NCBI GenBank assembly: GCA_903847405.1
Contig: CAINDP010000210.1
Span: 1 to 33,956 of the forward strand
DNA length: 33,956 nt
DNA from: an uncultured Myxococcales bacterium
GTDB lineage: Bacteria; Myxococcota_A; UBA9042; DTJE01
Direction: 5' to 3'
Shown here: positions 1 to 7,451 of the stretch, one piece after another
Numbering within the stretch: position 1 is the first letter of the stretch
Layout: each line of letters begins with the position of its first letter
Notes under the pieces: generated by a model
The model's input: only the letters and a program-made list of their open reading frames with translations
Told to the model about the DNA's origin: nothing
The model's database searches: none
Program-made: the position numbers and the translations under genes

Positions 1-484
1 CGACCCCCGCAAAGGGACCGATGGCGAGGTCCTCGCAGTCCGACAGGGTGACCCCGTCCAGTGCAAAGGCGGTGACGATCGTCCCGGCCTCGGCGGGCGG
101 CTGGGCCCCTTCCACGACGTTGCCCGGAAGCCGGATCGCGAAGATGCGGGACTGGTCACCCGAGTCGTTGTGGGCCCACAGCAGCCCGGGATGGACCCGG
201 CTGGCCGCCAGCCCCGACGCCTCGACCACGTCCGTGCCGTCCAGGTTGCCCACCACCTGCGGGGGCTGCCAGGACGGGCACGTCGCCTCCGTCAGGGCAC
301 CGGGATCCGCCGCGTCGATGGGATCCAGGTCGGCCGGGATATCCAGAGCGTCCGGGGCGTCCAGGGCGTCAGCGGCGTCCGGAGCGTCCGGGGCGTCCGC
401 CACCACCGGGTCGCTGCCGCACCCCATCGCCAGGCACAGGGCCAGGCTGAACGCGACAGTCCCCGCGTGCGCCTTCGATTTCAT
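1..484 (-). CDS. Lipoprotein with beta-propeller-like N-terminus (3' end cut by window)
   Basis: The reverse strand from the ATG at 484 is open to the window edge, giving about 161 residues. Residues 1-22 have a basic start, a hydrophobic core and a lipobox ending LCLAMGC, so a lipid-anchored exported protein is expected. A low-complexity Asp/Ala/Pro linker (repeats of DAPDA type, about residues 29-60) follows, as is usual after the lipid cysteine in deltaproteobacterial lipoproteins. The folded part then begins with ASGLAAS, WAHNDSGD, RIFAI and DCEDLAIGP. I associate these motifs with a family of secreted propeller-like proteins of unclear function. The start is supported by a candidate promoter just upstream and a weak GGGA ribosome site. 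The function is unknown, and the missing C-terminus could carry further domains. Confidence 0.75.
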   Translation of the reverse strand, partial: MKSKAHAGTVAFSLALCLAMGCGSDPVVADAPDAPDAADALDAPDALDIPADLDPIDAADPGALTEATCPSWQPPQVVGNLDGTDVVEASGLAASRVHPGLLWAHNDSGDQSRIFAIRLPGNVVEGAQPPAEAGTIVTAFALDGVTLSDCEDLAIGPFAGV

Positions 485-523
485 GCCGGTTCCCAGGATG
501 CCCCCGTCGCAGCGGTCGCCGCG

Positions 524-553
524 ATTCTACCGCATGCGGGCTGCCGGGTTCAG
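524..553 (-). promoter_or_regulatory. Candidate promoter of the lipoprotein gene ending at 484
   Basis: On the reverse strand CTGAAC (553-548) and TAGAAT (529-524) are separated by 18 bp. The -10 element matches TATAAT at five of six positions. It lies about 40 bp before the ATG at 484. It was found by eye and the -35 element is poor. Confidence 0.4.
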
Positions 554-636
554 GGTAGGATTGTCCTCCGGCCTGCGTGCTCCCGACTCCGCCAAGGCCG
601 GGGCTGTCGGACTGGGTTCCTGCAGGAGGCGCCGTC

Positions 637-1026
637 ATGAAACCGGCCCTGGCCCTGACGCTGGTGATCCTGTCCGCGCTGCTGCTGGGGGCCCATTTCC
701 TGCGGTCCGCGCAGTACGTGTGGGTCGCAGCCAGCCTGCTGACGCCCGCCCTGCTGCTGACGCGCCGCGCCTGGGCCGTCCGGGTCGTCCAGGCCGCCCT
801 GCTGGCCGCCGCGGGCGTGTGGGGAATGACGGCCGCCGACACCGTGGCGCAGCGCCTGGAGGCCGGGGAGCCCTGGATCCGCCTGGTCGTCATCCTGGGC
901 GCGGTCGCGCTGGTCGCGGTGGCGGGCGCGGGACTGCTGCAGGTCCGCGGGGTCCGGCAGAGGCTGGCGCCCGGCGGGGACGCCGGTTCAGCCGGCGGGT
1001 CCGATCTGGAACAGAAACGTCGCTGA
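637..1026 (+). CDS. Small four-helix membrane protein, unknown function
   Basis: This is a 129-residue protein. The ATG at 637 is chosen because AGGAGG lies at 624-629, seven bases upstream. The same frame is open back to 577, but that part has no ribosome site. The sequence is made almost wholly of four hydrophobic segments: about residues 4-23, 29-45, 50-72 and 86-106. A short Gly/Arg-rich polar tail follows. I recognise no catalytic motif or family. It is divergent from the lipoprotein gene and convergent with the anti-sigma gene, so neither neighbour clearly points to a role. It is probably an inner-membrane protein. Confidence 0.65.
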   Translation: MKPALALTLVILSALLLGAHFLRSAQYVWVAASLLTPALLLTRRAWAVRVVQAALLAAAGVWGMTAADTVAQRLEAGEPWIRLVVILGAVALVAVAGAGLLQVRGVRQRLAPGGDAGSAGGSDLEQKRR

Positions 1027-1130
1027 CGCAAGCCTTCGCCGCCCTTGTCAGGGAGGTCGTCGCTGTCTCCGGCAAGACTGGCGACACTTCCTCCCGAATC
1101 GGCACTAGGGTTCCTTCCCACTCCTCCGCC

Positions 1131-1853
1131 CTACCGCCCCCGGATCTTCGCGGCGCGTTCCGCGCCCCCAGGCAGGCGTTCCAGGCGGTCCAGGTAGTCG
1201 TCAGCCTCAGCGCGGCGAGACACCAACGCGGCGACCTCGGCCGCCTCGGCGAGGACGTCGGCCAGCAGGTCGCCGGTCGGTTCGGCCGCCAGCGCCCGGC
1301 GGCACAGGTCCAGGGCCTCGGGGTTGCGCCCCGCCGCGCGCTCGGTTCGGGCGTCGGACAGCAGAAGGGCCGCGTCCACGGGGCGAGGTTCGGTGACCAC
1401 GCGCGGCTTGGCCGCACCGCCTTCCTTCCCGGGGCCGGATTCGACCGGGGGGGGCGGAGGCGCAAGGACCGCCTGAGGCGACGCCGCGTCCGGTTCCACC
1501 CTCCCCTGCTGCACGATCCACGGCACCGCCAGACCGACGGCCACCACGACCGCCGCGGTCCCCAGGAACGCCGGCGAAAGGAACGACGCCCACGCGGCTT
1601 CCCACCGCTGGGCCCGCGTCCGCCGCACTGTCGCGCGATCGGCAACCGCCAGGATCCGTCGCCGTGCCGTCGCAGGCAACGCGGCCCCCTGGCGCAACCC
1701 CGACGCCGCGCGCCGCACGAACGCGACCTCGTCCAGTTCCGCCTGCAGTGCCGGGTCCTGGCGCGCGATGGCCTCGAACGCCACGACGTCCACCGATCCC
1801 ATCTCGCCGTACACGTAGTCCAGCAACCGTTCGCGGGCCTGCGGGTGCGTCAT
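1131..1853 (-). CDS. Anti-sigma factor with one membrane span and a TPR-like tail
   Basis: The product is 240 residues. Residues 1-60 (LLDYVYGEMG, then a helical stretch) resemble the N-terminal sigma-binding domain of ECF anti-sigma factors, but the zinc motif HxxxCxxC is absent. One hydrophobic segment lies near residues 92-115, followed by a Pro-rich linker. The remainder (about 155-235) is helical and Ala/Leu-rich, with ALDLCRRALAAEP in a TPR-like pattern, and would face the periplasm. Its ATG overlaps the stop of the upstream sigma gene by 4 bp, so the two are translationally coupled. The expected role is to hold the sigma factor at the membrane until a signal arrives. The role rests on gene order and topology more than on sequence identity. 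Confidence 0.75.
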   Translation of the reverse strand: MTHPQARERLLDYVYGEMGSVDVVAFEAIARQDPALQAELDEVAFVRRAASGLRQGAALPATARRRILAVADRATVRRTRAQRWEAAWASFLSPAFLGTAAVVVAVGLAVPWIVQQGRVEPDAASPQAVLAPPPPPVESGPGKEGGAAKPRVVTEPRPVDAALLLSDARTERAAGRNPEALDLCRRALAAEPTGDLLADVLAEAAEVAALVSRRAEADDYLDRLERLPGGAERAAKIRGR

Positions 1854-2482
1854 GGCAGCCCCCCGAATCCGTCCAGCGACCGGCGCAGGCTCTTCATGGC
1901 GTACAGCACCCGTCCCCGGGCCGTTTCGGCGCCGACCCCCTGGACCGCGGCGATTTCAGGGAACGTCAGGTCTTCCACCTCCCGCAGCAGGAACGCTTCC
2001 CGCTGTTCGGGAGGCAGGCGTTCCAGCCCCGCCTCCAGGGCCCGGCACAATTCTCCGGAAAAGGCTCGACCGTCATCATCCGCTGCGCTGCCCGCCAGTT
2101 CCTCACGCAGCGGCGTGGCGTCAGGCCGGCGGCTCCGGGACCTCGCGGCATCGACGGCAGCGTTGCGCGCGACCTGGAACAGGAAGGTCCGGAAGGTCGC
2201 ATCGCCACGGAACTCCCCGGCGGTCGCGATCACCTTCAGGAACACCTCCTGGGTCACGTCGGCGGCGGTATCCGGATCCCCCAACTGCCGCGTCAGGAAG
2301 CGGTACACCGCATCGCCGTGTCGATCCAGCAGCACGCGGAAGGCGCGGTTGTCCCCTGCCGCGTAGTCCCGGTACAGCGCCTCGTCGGTGCGCGGATCCG
2401 TTGCCGCCGCAGCCACCGGACGCGCCTGTTTCCACAGGACCAGGATCAGCAGGACCGACAGCGGAGGGGGGGCGAGTCGCAC
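1850..2482 (-). CDS. ECF-family RNA polymerase sigma factor
   Basis: Region 2 is clear: AFRVLLDRHGDAVYRFL, then DVTQEVFLKV and TFLFQVARNAAVD. Region 4 follows: LERLPPEQREAFLLREVEDL with the helix-turn-helix FPEIAAVQGVGAETARGRV. Such proteins direct RNA polymerase to a small regulon and are held by the anti-sigma factor encoded downstream with a 4-bp overlap. The start is uncertain. I give the GTG at 2482 because GGGAG precedes it by nine bases (210 residues). A GTG at 2416 would give 188 residues, closer to the family norm, and would drop a short hydrophobic stretch (LSVLLILVLW) that is odd for a cytoplasmic protein. The frame stays open to an ATG at 2797 only by running through the 42-bp repeats. 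Confidence 0.85.
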   Translation of the reverse strand: MRLAPPPLSVLLILVLWKQARPVAAAATDPRTDEALYRDYAAGDNRAFRVLLDRHGDAVYRFLTRQLGDPDTAADVTQEVFLKVIATAGEFRGDATFRTFLFQVARNAAVDAARSRSRRPDATPLREELAGSAADDDGRAFSGELCRALEAGLERLPPEQREAFLLREVEDLTFPEIAAVQGVGAETARGRVLYAMKSLRRSLDGFGGLP

Positions 2483-2560
2483 CGAAGGCTTCTCCCAGGG
2501 GGGGTACAACGCGCTGAGTATAGCAGGCCGGCGCGGGCGCGTGGACAGTCCGCGCCGCGT

Positions 2561-2840
2561 GCGGATGACCGGGCGATTCCGTTCGATCGTTCTGCGGACG
2601 TACGGGATGACCAGGCGACTCCGTTCGGTCGTCCTGCAGGCGTACGGAACGACCGGGCGATCCCGTTCAGGCGTTCCGCAGGCGTACGGAACCTCCGGGC
2701 GGTCCCGTTCGATCCTCCTGCAGGCTTTCAGAACGACCGGGCGATTCCGTTCCGCCGTCCTGCACGCGTGCGGAACGACCGGGCGATCCCGCTCCATCGT
2801 CCTGACGGCCTTCCGGACGACCGGGCGCCTTCGCGCACAT
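2561..2840. repeat. Seven-unit 42-bp tandem repeat in the sigma leader
   Basis: Diverged copies of a 42-bp unit follow each other without insertions or deletions. The phase mark GACC (CTCC in the fourth unit) falls at 2567, 2609, 2651, 2693, 2735, 2777 and 2819. Most units contain a GAACG-like block followed about 12 bases later by CGTTC, a short dyad. The unit is 14 codons and also about four helical turns. Frames are open through it on both strands, so open frames here prove little. The rest of the 2483-2941 gap holds an AT-rich patch at 2838-2862 and the ribosome site of the next gene. Confidence 0.9.
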
Positions 2841-2941
2841 TTATTTTGCCCCCCATATACGGATTTGCCCTCGGGCGACGTCTACCCGTTCAGAAGGTCG
2901 CGGGTGCGGCCGGTCCCGGGACCCTGATTCGGAGGTTCATC

Positions 2942-3658
2942 ATGAACGCCATCACCCCCAGCACGACGAAACCGGTTCGGATGTGCGTGCTCCTGGGCCG
3001 CGTGCATGCGCGGCGCCTGGAGAGTGACACGCGGACGGCCGACCTGGCGCCGGCGATCAGCGCAGCGACGGATCGGCTGGACCAGACGTTCCAGGCCCGC
3101 GAGGCTGCGGTCGGCGCCTGGAAGGTCGCCGGTCTGGCCAAGGCGGACCGCCTGGAGGCGTTGAACCTCCAGGTGCAGGTCGCGTCCCTGCGGGCCCGGA
3201 TGGCGGCGGCCGTGGCGGGAACCCCGGAAACGACCCGGGACCTGTTCCCGAAGGCGGTGTCGCGGATCCGTGGCGAGTGCGAGGCGGGCCACGTGTCGTC
3301 CTTGCACACCGTGGTCGAGCGCCTCGCCGTCACGGACGCGGAAACCTCCAAGGCCCTGGCCGCCGCCCTGGCGGCCTACGAGGAGGTCCACGCGGCCTAC
3401 ATGGAGGCGCGCCGCAAGGCCCACTCCGCCACGGTGGATCAGCGGGAGGCCCGCCGGGCCTGGCACCAGGCCTACCGCATGAGCTTCCACCTGGTGGCCA
3501 GCCGCGTCGGCACCACCAAGACCGCCGTGTCGTTCTTCCAGCCCGTGGGCCCGCATGCGTCGCCGCAGGCGGCGCCGGTGGCGGCGGGGACGGCGGCCGT
3601 CGCATCGGCCGCGCCGCCGGGTGAGGCCCCGCCCAGGATGGAACCGCACGCCGCGTGA
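2942..3658 (+). CDS. Predicted helical protein, unknown function
   Basis: This 238-residue protein starts at the ATG at 2942, with GGAGG at 2931-2935 six bases upstream. It has no signal peptide or membrane span. Residues 30-190 are rich in Ala, Glu, Arg and Leu with heptad-like spacing, which suggests long helices or a coiled coil. About 40 residues at the end are Ala/Pro-rich and probably disordered. I do not recognise the family. It is transcribed away from the sigma gene across the repeat array, so the two may share a control region. A terminator-like hairpin follows the stop. Confidence 0.65.
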   Translation: MNAITPSTTKPVRMCVLLGRVHARRLESDTRTADLAPAISAATDRLDQTFQAREAAVGAWKVAGLAKADRLEALNLQVQVASLRARMAAAVAGTPETTRDLFPKAVSRIRGECEAGHVSSLHTVVERLAVTDAETSKALAAALAAYEEVHAAYMEARRKAHSATVDQREARRAWHQAYRMSFHLVASRVGTTKTAVSFFQPVGPHASPQAAPVAAGTAAVASAAPPGEAPPRMEPHAA

Positions 3659-3689
3659 CGCACCCTTCCCCTCCAACCCCTCCGGGGAT

Positions 3690-3713
3690 CCCGGGCCGCA
3701 GGGCCCGGGGTTT
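3690..3713 (+). terminator. Terminator-like hairpin after the 2942 gene
   Basis: CCCGGGCC (3690-3697) and GGCCCGGG (3702-3709) form a perfect 8-bp stem with a four-base loop, followed by GTTT. It lies 31 bp after the stop codon. The T-run is short, so termination may be partial. Confidence 0.6.
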
Positions 3714-3841
3714 CCGGGGATGACAACCATTGAAATCGATGGGATTCGCATTCAGCGAGCGTTTCCACAAACCACGGACTTTCTCGCGTCAGGTCGCGCA
3801 ATCAGGCTCATGAATCCCAACCTGACCGTCACGAAAATGGC

Positions 3842-5386
3842 CTACTCGATGTTGATGAAGAACTCGCCACTACGCGCCACGCAGACCGCGTCCTTGACCA
3901 CGAAGCACTCGATCCAGTGCTTGCCTCGATACAAGGTCGATTCTCGCTGAACCGATTCTCCCTTGAAAATCGTCCCCCTCAACCCGCGACCAACTTCCGC
4001 CTCCTTGCCCGTGTTCACCACCTGCCAATACACGTCAAACGGTGGCACTACGTTCGCCTGGGCTTCGAATAGCAGGTTGAAACCCTTGTGCAACCGACGC
4101 CCGTTGCTGTTCAATCCAAGGGTTCGGAAACCCTTATGAGCGGCCTGGGCCGTCACCCGGACACGGCCCCGAAGATCCATCGGCCATGGTGGCCGGTCGC
4201 CATGACCAACCTCGGGGCGGACGGTCTTCGATGCTAGGGGCGCCAGCGAACCAAGGGACACACCGCGTTGCTCCAGCACCTCCCGTGCCACACGAGCCCC
4301 AAACGGATTGGTGAGCGATTCCTCCAGGTCGATCGATTCCAGAGACTCACCAATCACGCGCAGATCGTTCGTCAGCCACTCAAGCCACGTGAAGAACGCT
4401 TCAGCCTTCGCACTGTCCGGATCGTTCCACCGATCCGCCAGATTCTCCCCGGGATCAACCGGGTTCTTGAGTAGCCACTTGCCGTCCTGCCTCAAGATGA
4501 TCCCAGTTGTCGCGTACCTGCGGATGCGATCCACCACCCCTATCAAAGCGCTGTGGACATCAGGCTCCTGTCTGTAGGACAAGCCGGCCAGGGCTGTGAT
4601 GAGAATGGACGCCGGCTTCTCGCTGTCGTTCTGGAGCCCGCAGAACCGACTGTCCCGGTGTCTCTTCAGGAGTTGCACGGTTCGTTGCAGCGGCGTACGG
4701 ACAAGTGCATCGGGAACCGCCTCAATATTGGCGAACACCTGTCGATGCTGCTCAAAGAGCCGCTGCTTCTGAATCCCTGAATGCTCAAGAAGCATCGGCC
4801 GGTTGATCGCGTTGAACCAGGTGGCGAATCCCTCCGGGTTGGAGTGGTGCCAACGGTAGCCGTTGTCCATCTTCTCCGTTATGGAGATCGCGCGGTCGGA
4901 AAGATCAGGGCCAAGGCCTGCCTCCACCAGAACCCGGCGACGTTCGTCGTCCTCGGGAATTGAGGCCAAAACGTCCATATGGAACCCGATTCCATCCTGT
5001 TCAGCGTACTCCAGCGTCCAGCAACGCCGACCTTCGGCATCCAGCATCTTCGCGTACGTCGCGTGTTCTTTGAGACGATCTCCAACGAGGTTCTTGATGT
5101 TCTGCGGTGTGGTGCGCGATTTCGCAATCTGCAACCTGCAAACGACGTCAATGTCGTACTCGCCTTCGGAGTCCCCAACCACCGGACGAATCACGGTGCC
5201 CATCCTGAACGAACCCTGGGTATGAACCGCCGGATTCAGCCTACCTGTCGAGGATCCTGGAGCACAGAGCCACTGTCCGACCGCTGTGTAGCGCTCAACT
5301 GCCTGCTGGTACTTGCTGGGCGGGATGTCGAGGCTCGCAGCCAGATCGTCGAGCAGTCCAGACAAGGGATCAAGAGCATTTGCCAT
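3842..5386 (-). CDS. CBASS CD-NTase (cyclic oligonucleotide synthase)
   Basis: This 514-residue nucleotidyltransferase is the sensor and signal-making enzyme of a CBASS anti-phage system. On infection such enzymes make a cyclic di- or trinucleotide that activates the effector. The signature is complete: GSFRMGT near residues 58-64, EYDIDVV with Asp78 and Asp80, and a third acidic residue, Asp138, in FHMDVL. The C-terminal ~130 residues (VYWQVVNTGKEA, LRGTI, HWIECFVV) resemble the AGS-C sensor domain attached to many of these enzymes. The ATG at 5386 is preferred over an upstream ATG inside the cap5 end because GGAGAG lies six bases before it. It starts 13 bp after the cap5 stop, so the two are one operon. 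The product nucleotide and the clade (perhaps D or G) cannot be read from sequence alone. Confidence 0.9.
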   Translation of the reverse strand: MANALDPLSGLLDDLAASLDIPPSKYQQAVERYTAVGQWLCAPGSSTGRLNPAVHTQGSFRMGTVIRPVVGDSEGEYDIDVVCRLQIAKSRTTPQNIKNLVGDRLKEHATYAKMLDAEGRRCWTLEYAEQDGIGFHMDVLASIPEDDERRRVLVEAGLGPDLSDRAISITEKMDNGYRWHHSNPEGFATWFNAINRPMLLEHSGIQKQRLFEQHRQVFANIEAVPDALVRTPLQRTVQLLKRHRDSRFCGLQNDSEKPASILITALAGLSYRQEPDVHSALIGVVDRIRRYATTGIILRQDGKWLLKNPVDPGENLADRWNDPDSAKAEAFFTWLEWLTNDLRVIGESLESIDLEESLTNPFGARVAREVLEQRGVSLGSLAPLASKTVRPEVGHGDRPPWPMDLRGRVRVTAQAAHKGFRTLGLNSNGRRLHKGFNLLFEAQANVVPPFDVYWQVVNTGKEAEVGRGLRGTIFKGESVQRESTLYRGKHWIECFVVKDAVCVARSGEFFINIE

Positions 5387-5399
5387 CGAAGTCTCTCCG

Positions 5400-6575
5400 C
5401 TACGATAGAACAAGGGCCTCTGCGAATCCGCCGTTCTTCCAGTTCTGGTCGTACACCTTCAATGGCAGGTCGGCCTTCGGCATTCGAACCCGCCCGATTT
5501 CAACAGCCGCGGCAACGGGAAGCGCCGGGAAGACGTGAAGCACCGACTCTTGTCCATGTGTAGCCTTCACCTGGTCCAGGAGATGCCGGAATACTCCCCT
5601 GAACTCTGCCAGATGGGCCTTGTTTCGCAAGAAGTCGTTGCTGGGCTGGTCGATTGACAAGGTCCAGATCGAGCACTCCGGCCCAAGAACAGCTTCGATT
5701 CGATCGTTGGTGATCGCGGCGCTCAGAGACAGGTTCAACGCAGGGGTGCCGCCGCTCCGCGTTGGACGAGTCATGCGGAACCCCAGTCCTTCCGCGTCCT
5801 CCTGCCATCGCCAGGTGTTCGGTTCGCGATGCCGCTGGTAGACATCGCAGGCATAGACATCGGAAAGCAGGCTCCCGAGAACCATCAACAGTGGCTGCGG
5901 AGCAAAGGCAAACACCGAGAAGTGCTTCACGTCGCCGAGCGTCAACCGGGGACGAACAGCACCTTCAAAATGGGCCTGGAGTTGCTCTCGTTCGGCCGCC
6001 CAATAGGTAGGGTCCCTATCCTCCAGGAACGAGTTCTTCATCCCGAGTTCAATCGGTCTTGCTTCGGCTGGGAATCTTTCAGGCAGAACAGCTTCGACGG
6101 CCTCTCCAAATGAAACACCTGCGTGCTGAGTTCCAATCCTGGCGTCGTAAAGCACGATGTGCGTCCGCTTTCCCGGCGCCAGTGAACCCAGCAGTTCAAC
6201 CCGCTCCTCGTGTCGTTTCTTCATTCCACGAAGGAGGTCCACCGGATGTCCGGCAACATCCTCCTTGTCGATCATGCGATGGTGCGCATCGCACAGCAGC
6301 ATCAGGTTCGAGATGTCGGATTTCAGGGTACCAGAGAGGGTTGGGTGCCCGCGGGGCCCATTGGGCTTGTCGGCGATGATGTGCGCGATATACGCAGTGT
6401 TGAACTCCACCTTCGTCACCGAGTCGAGCCACAAGGGAGAGTTGCAACCCGTGTATTCGCAGCGCCCCGCGGACTTCCCCCATAGCCGTATTTTCACGGT
6501 CTCGGGGATGTACCTCGTGGCAGCAGCACGCTTCTGTTCATCGATGAACTCTTTGATTCGATTAGACACAACCAT
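5400..6575 (-). CDS. cap5: CBASS effector Cap5: HNH endonuclease fused to SAVED domain
   Basis: This 391-residue protein has the Cap5 layout. An N-terminal HNH nuclease occupies about residues 30-105, with Cys39, Cys44, AHIIAD (His65), ISNLMLLCDAHH (Asn90, Cys95, His98, His99). A SAVED nucleotide sensor occupies about residues 140-391, with motifs HFSVFAFAP, TLSIDQPSNDF, VLHVFPALPVAAAVEIGR and LPLKVYDQN. In this family the CD-NTase product binds SAVED, the protein oligomerises, and the nuclease degrades DNA, killing the infected cell. The ATG at 6575 is chosen because the homologous part begins there. The frame is open to 6647, and a GTG two codons further in is better placed relative to GGAG. 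No Cap2 or Cap3 genes are present, so this is a minimal type I CBASS arrangement. Confidence 0.92.
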   Translation of the reverse strand: MVVSNRIKEFIDEQKRAAATRYIPETVKIRLWGKSAGRCEYTGCNSPLWLDSVTKVEFNTAYIAHIIADKPNGPRGHPTLSGTLKSDISNLMLLCDAHHRMIDKEDVAGHPVDLLRGMKKRHEERVELLGSLAPGKRTHIVLYDARIGTQHAGVSFGEAVEAVLPERFPAEARPIELGMKNSFLEDRDPTYWAAEREQLQAHFEGAVRPRLTLGDVKHFSVFAFAPQPLLMVLGSLLSDVYACDVYQRHREPNTWRWQEDAEGLGFRMTRPTRSGGTPALNLSLSAAITNDRIEAVLGPECSIWTLSIDQPSNDFLRNKAHLAEFRGVFRHLLDQVKATHGQESVLHVFPALPVAAAVEIGRVRMPKADLPLKVYDQNWKNGGFAEALVLS

Positions 6576-6650
6576 CGCTCCGTGATCTGCCGCGGGCGGG
6601 AAAGCGATCACCGGGGATTCCTGACGAGCGGACTGACGTCTTCGCACTTT

Positions 6651-6851
6651 CTACCGCCCAAAACGGCGAAACGCGTCCGCAACCCCATCCAAGGCTTTCT
6701 GGATCTTCCTGAGATCGTCCCCAGCCAACGTGATCTCCTGTCCGCACCGGCATCGCACCCTCGTTCCAGGTCCACTGCTGCGAGCCGGAAGTTCGATGCT
6801 CCGCCTGCACGACGGGCACTCGATCGGGATCTTCAGGTCGAATTGTCCCAT
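6651..6851 (-). CDS. Small zinc-ribbon protein in the CBASS transcription unit
   Basis: This is a 66-residue protein with CPSC near residues 12-15 and CRC near residues 34-36. Four cysteines in two pairs, each in a CxxC or CxC knuckle, fit a zinc ribbon. The C-terminal 25 residues are a charged helix. A good AGGA-type ribosome site precedes the ATG at 6851. It lies 9 bp after the YdjM-like gene and 75 bp before cap5 on the same strand, so it is probably co-transcribed with CBASS. The function is unknown. A regulatory or nucleic-acid-binding role is a guess from the fold only. Confidence 0.7.
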   Translation of the reverse strand: MGQFDLKIPIECPSCRRSIELPARSSGPGTRVRCRCGQEITLAGDDLRKIQKALDGVADAFRRFGR

Positions 6852-6860
6852 GTTGTCCTC

Positions 6861-7328
6861 CTAAAACGTGTCAAACCCGATGAGCGGCAATCCCTTGGAA
6901 GTAGTGCAGTCCATCAATAGGTGGGATGCGTATCCGACACCCATCCCGGTAATTGCACCTGCAAGCACGAGGACGAGGAAGGCAGCCAGATCAAGCAGAA
7001 GCGCCCTCATCGGCTCGTCCAGTCGCACCAGGTCAGCCTGCTTCCGCAGAATCTCGGCCCTCGCACGCAGGCGTTGAACCGCAGGCAACGCGTTGGCCGT
7101 GAGGTAGCTCACGCCCGTCAGGCTGACGCAACTATGGCCGACGCCCCGATGGTTCGGATGGTTTGGCGGGTCCAGGGCGTCTGGCAGCCACGCCCCGACG
7201 AGGCCACCTATGGCACCCCCGATCGCTTCGGGCACCACGTTGCCTCTGGAGCCGCGGTGGGCGCGAACCCCTGCTGCTGTGGCACCGGCCAAACCCCCAA
7301 CCGCCAGGTGAATCGCTCTGTTCGGCAT
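6861..7328 (-). CDS. YdjM-like membrane metal-dependent hydrolase family protein
   Basis: This 155-residue protein has hydrophobic segments near residues 8-20, 35-48 and 108-130. It carries the family marks PDALDPPNHPNHRGVGHS and, near the C-terminus, GYASHLLMDCTTSKG, where conserved His and Asp residues are expected to bind metal. YdjM of E. coli is an SOS-regulated inner-membrane member whose substrate is not established. GGAG lies seven bases before the ATG at 7328. It is the first gene of the leftward unit that continues into the zinc-ribbon gene, cap5 and the CD-NTase. Whether it serves CBASS or is only a neighbour cannot be decided from one window. Confidence 0.75.
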   Translation of the reverse strand: MPNRAIHLAVGGLAGATAAGVRAHRGSRGNVVPEAIGGAIGGLVGAWLPDALDPPNHPNHRGVGHSCVSLTGVSYLTANALPAVQRLRARAEILRKQADLVRLDEPMRALLLDLAAFLVLVLAGAITGMGVGYASHLLMDCTTSKGLPLIGFDTF

Positions 7329-7377
7329 CTACGCTCTCCATCTGAACCCGGTGACCTCGGGGAGGCCGATTCCTCCC

Positions 7378-7402
7378 GTACCCCTTGCATGATGGGGGGT
7401 AC
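7378..7402. promoter_or_regulatory. Candidate operator in the CBASS/CapW divergent region
   Basis: GTACCCC (7378-7384) and GGGGTAC (7396-7402) form a perfect 7-bp inverted repeat around 11 bases. A third half-site, GGGGTAC, lies at 7442-7448 just before the regulator's ATG. CapW-type regulators bind such sites in CBASS promoters, so this is the natural candidate operator. GGGGGTAC also occurs at 13272 as part of a likely ribosome site, which weakens the third site. Confidence 0.5.
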
Positions 7403-7451
7403 AGCGGCACGATCCGCGCCGATCCCGATCATTTTTGCACGGGGGTACGAC

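Noticed and set aside
2561-2840. CRISPR array
   Set aside because: The 42-bp units abut each other and there are no unique spacers between them. No cas genes are present.
5400-6575. Plain HNH restriction protein
   Set aside because: The C-terminal half has SAVED motifs and the next gene is a CD-NTase, so Cap5 of CBASS fits better.
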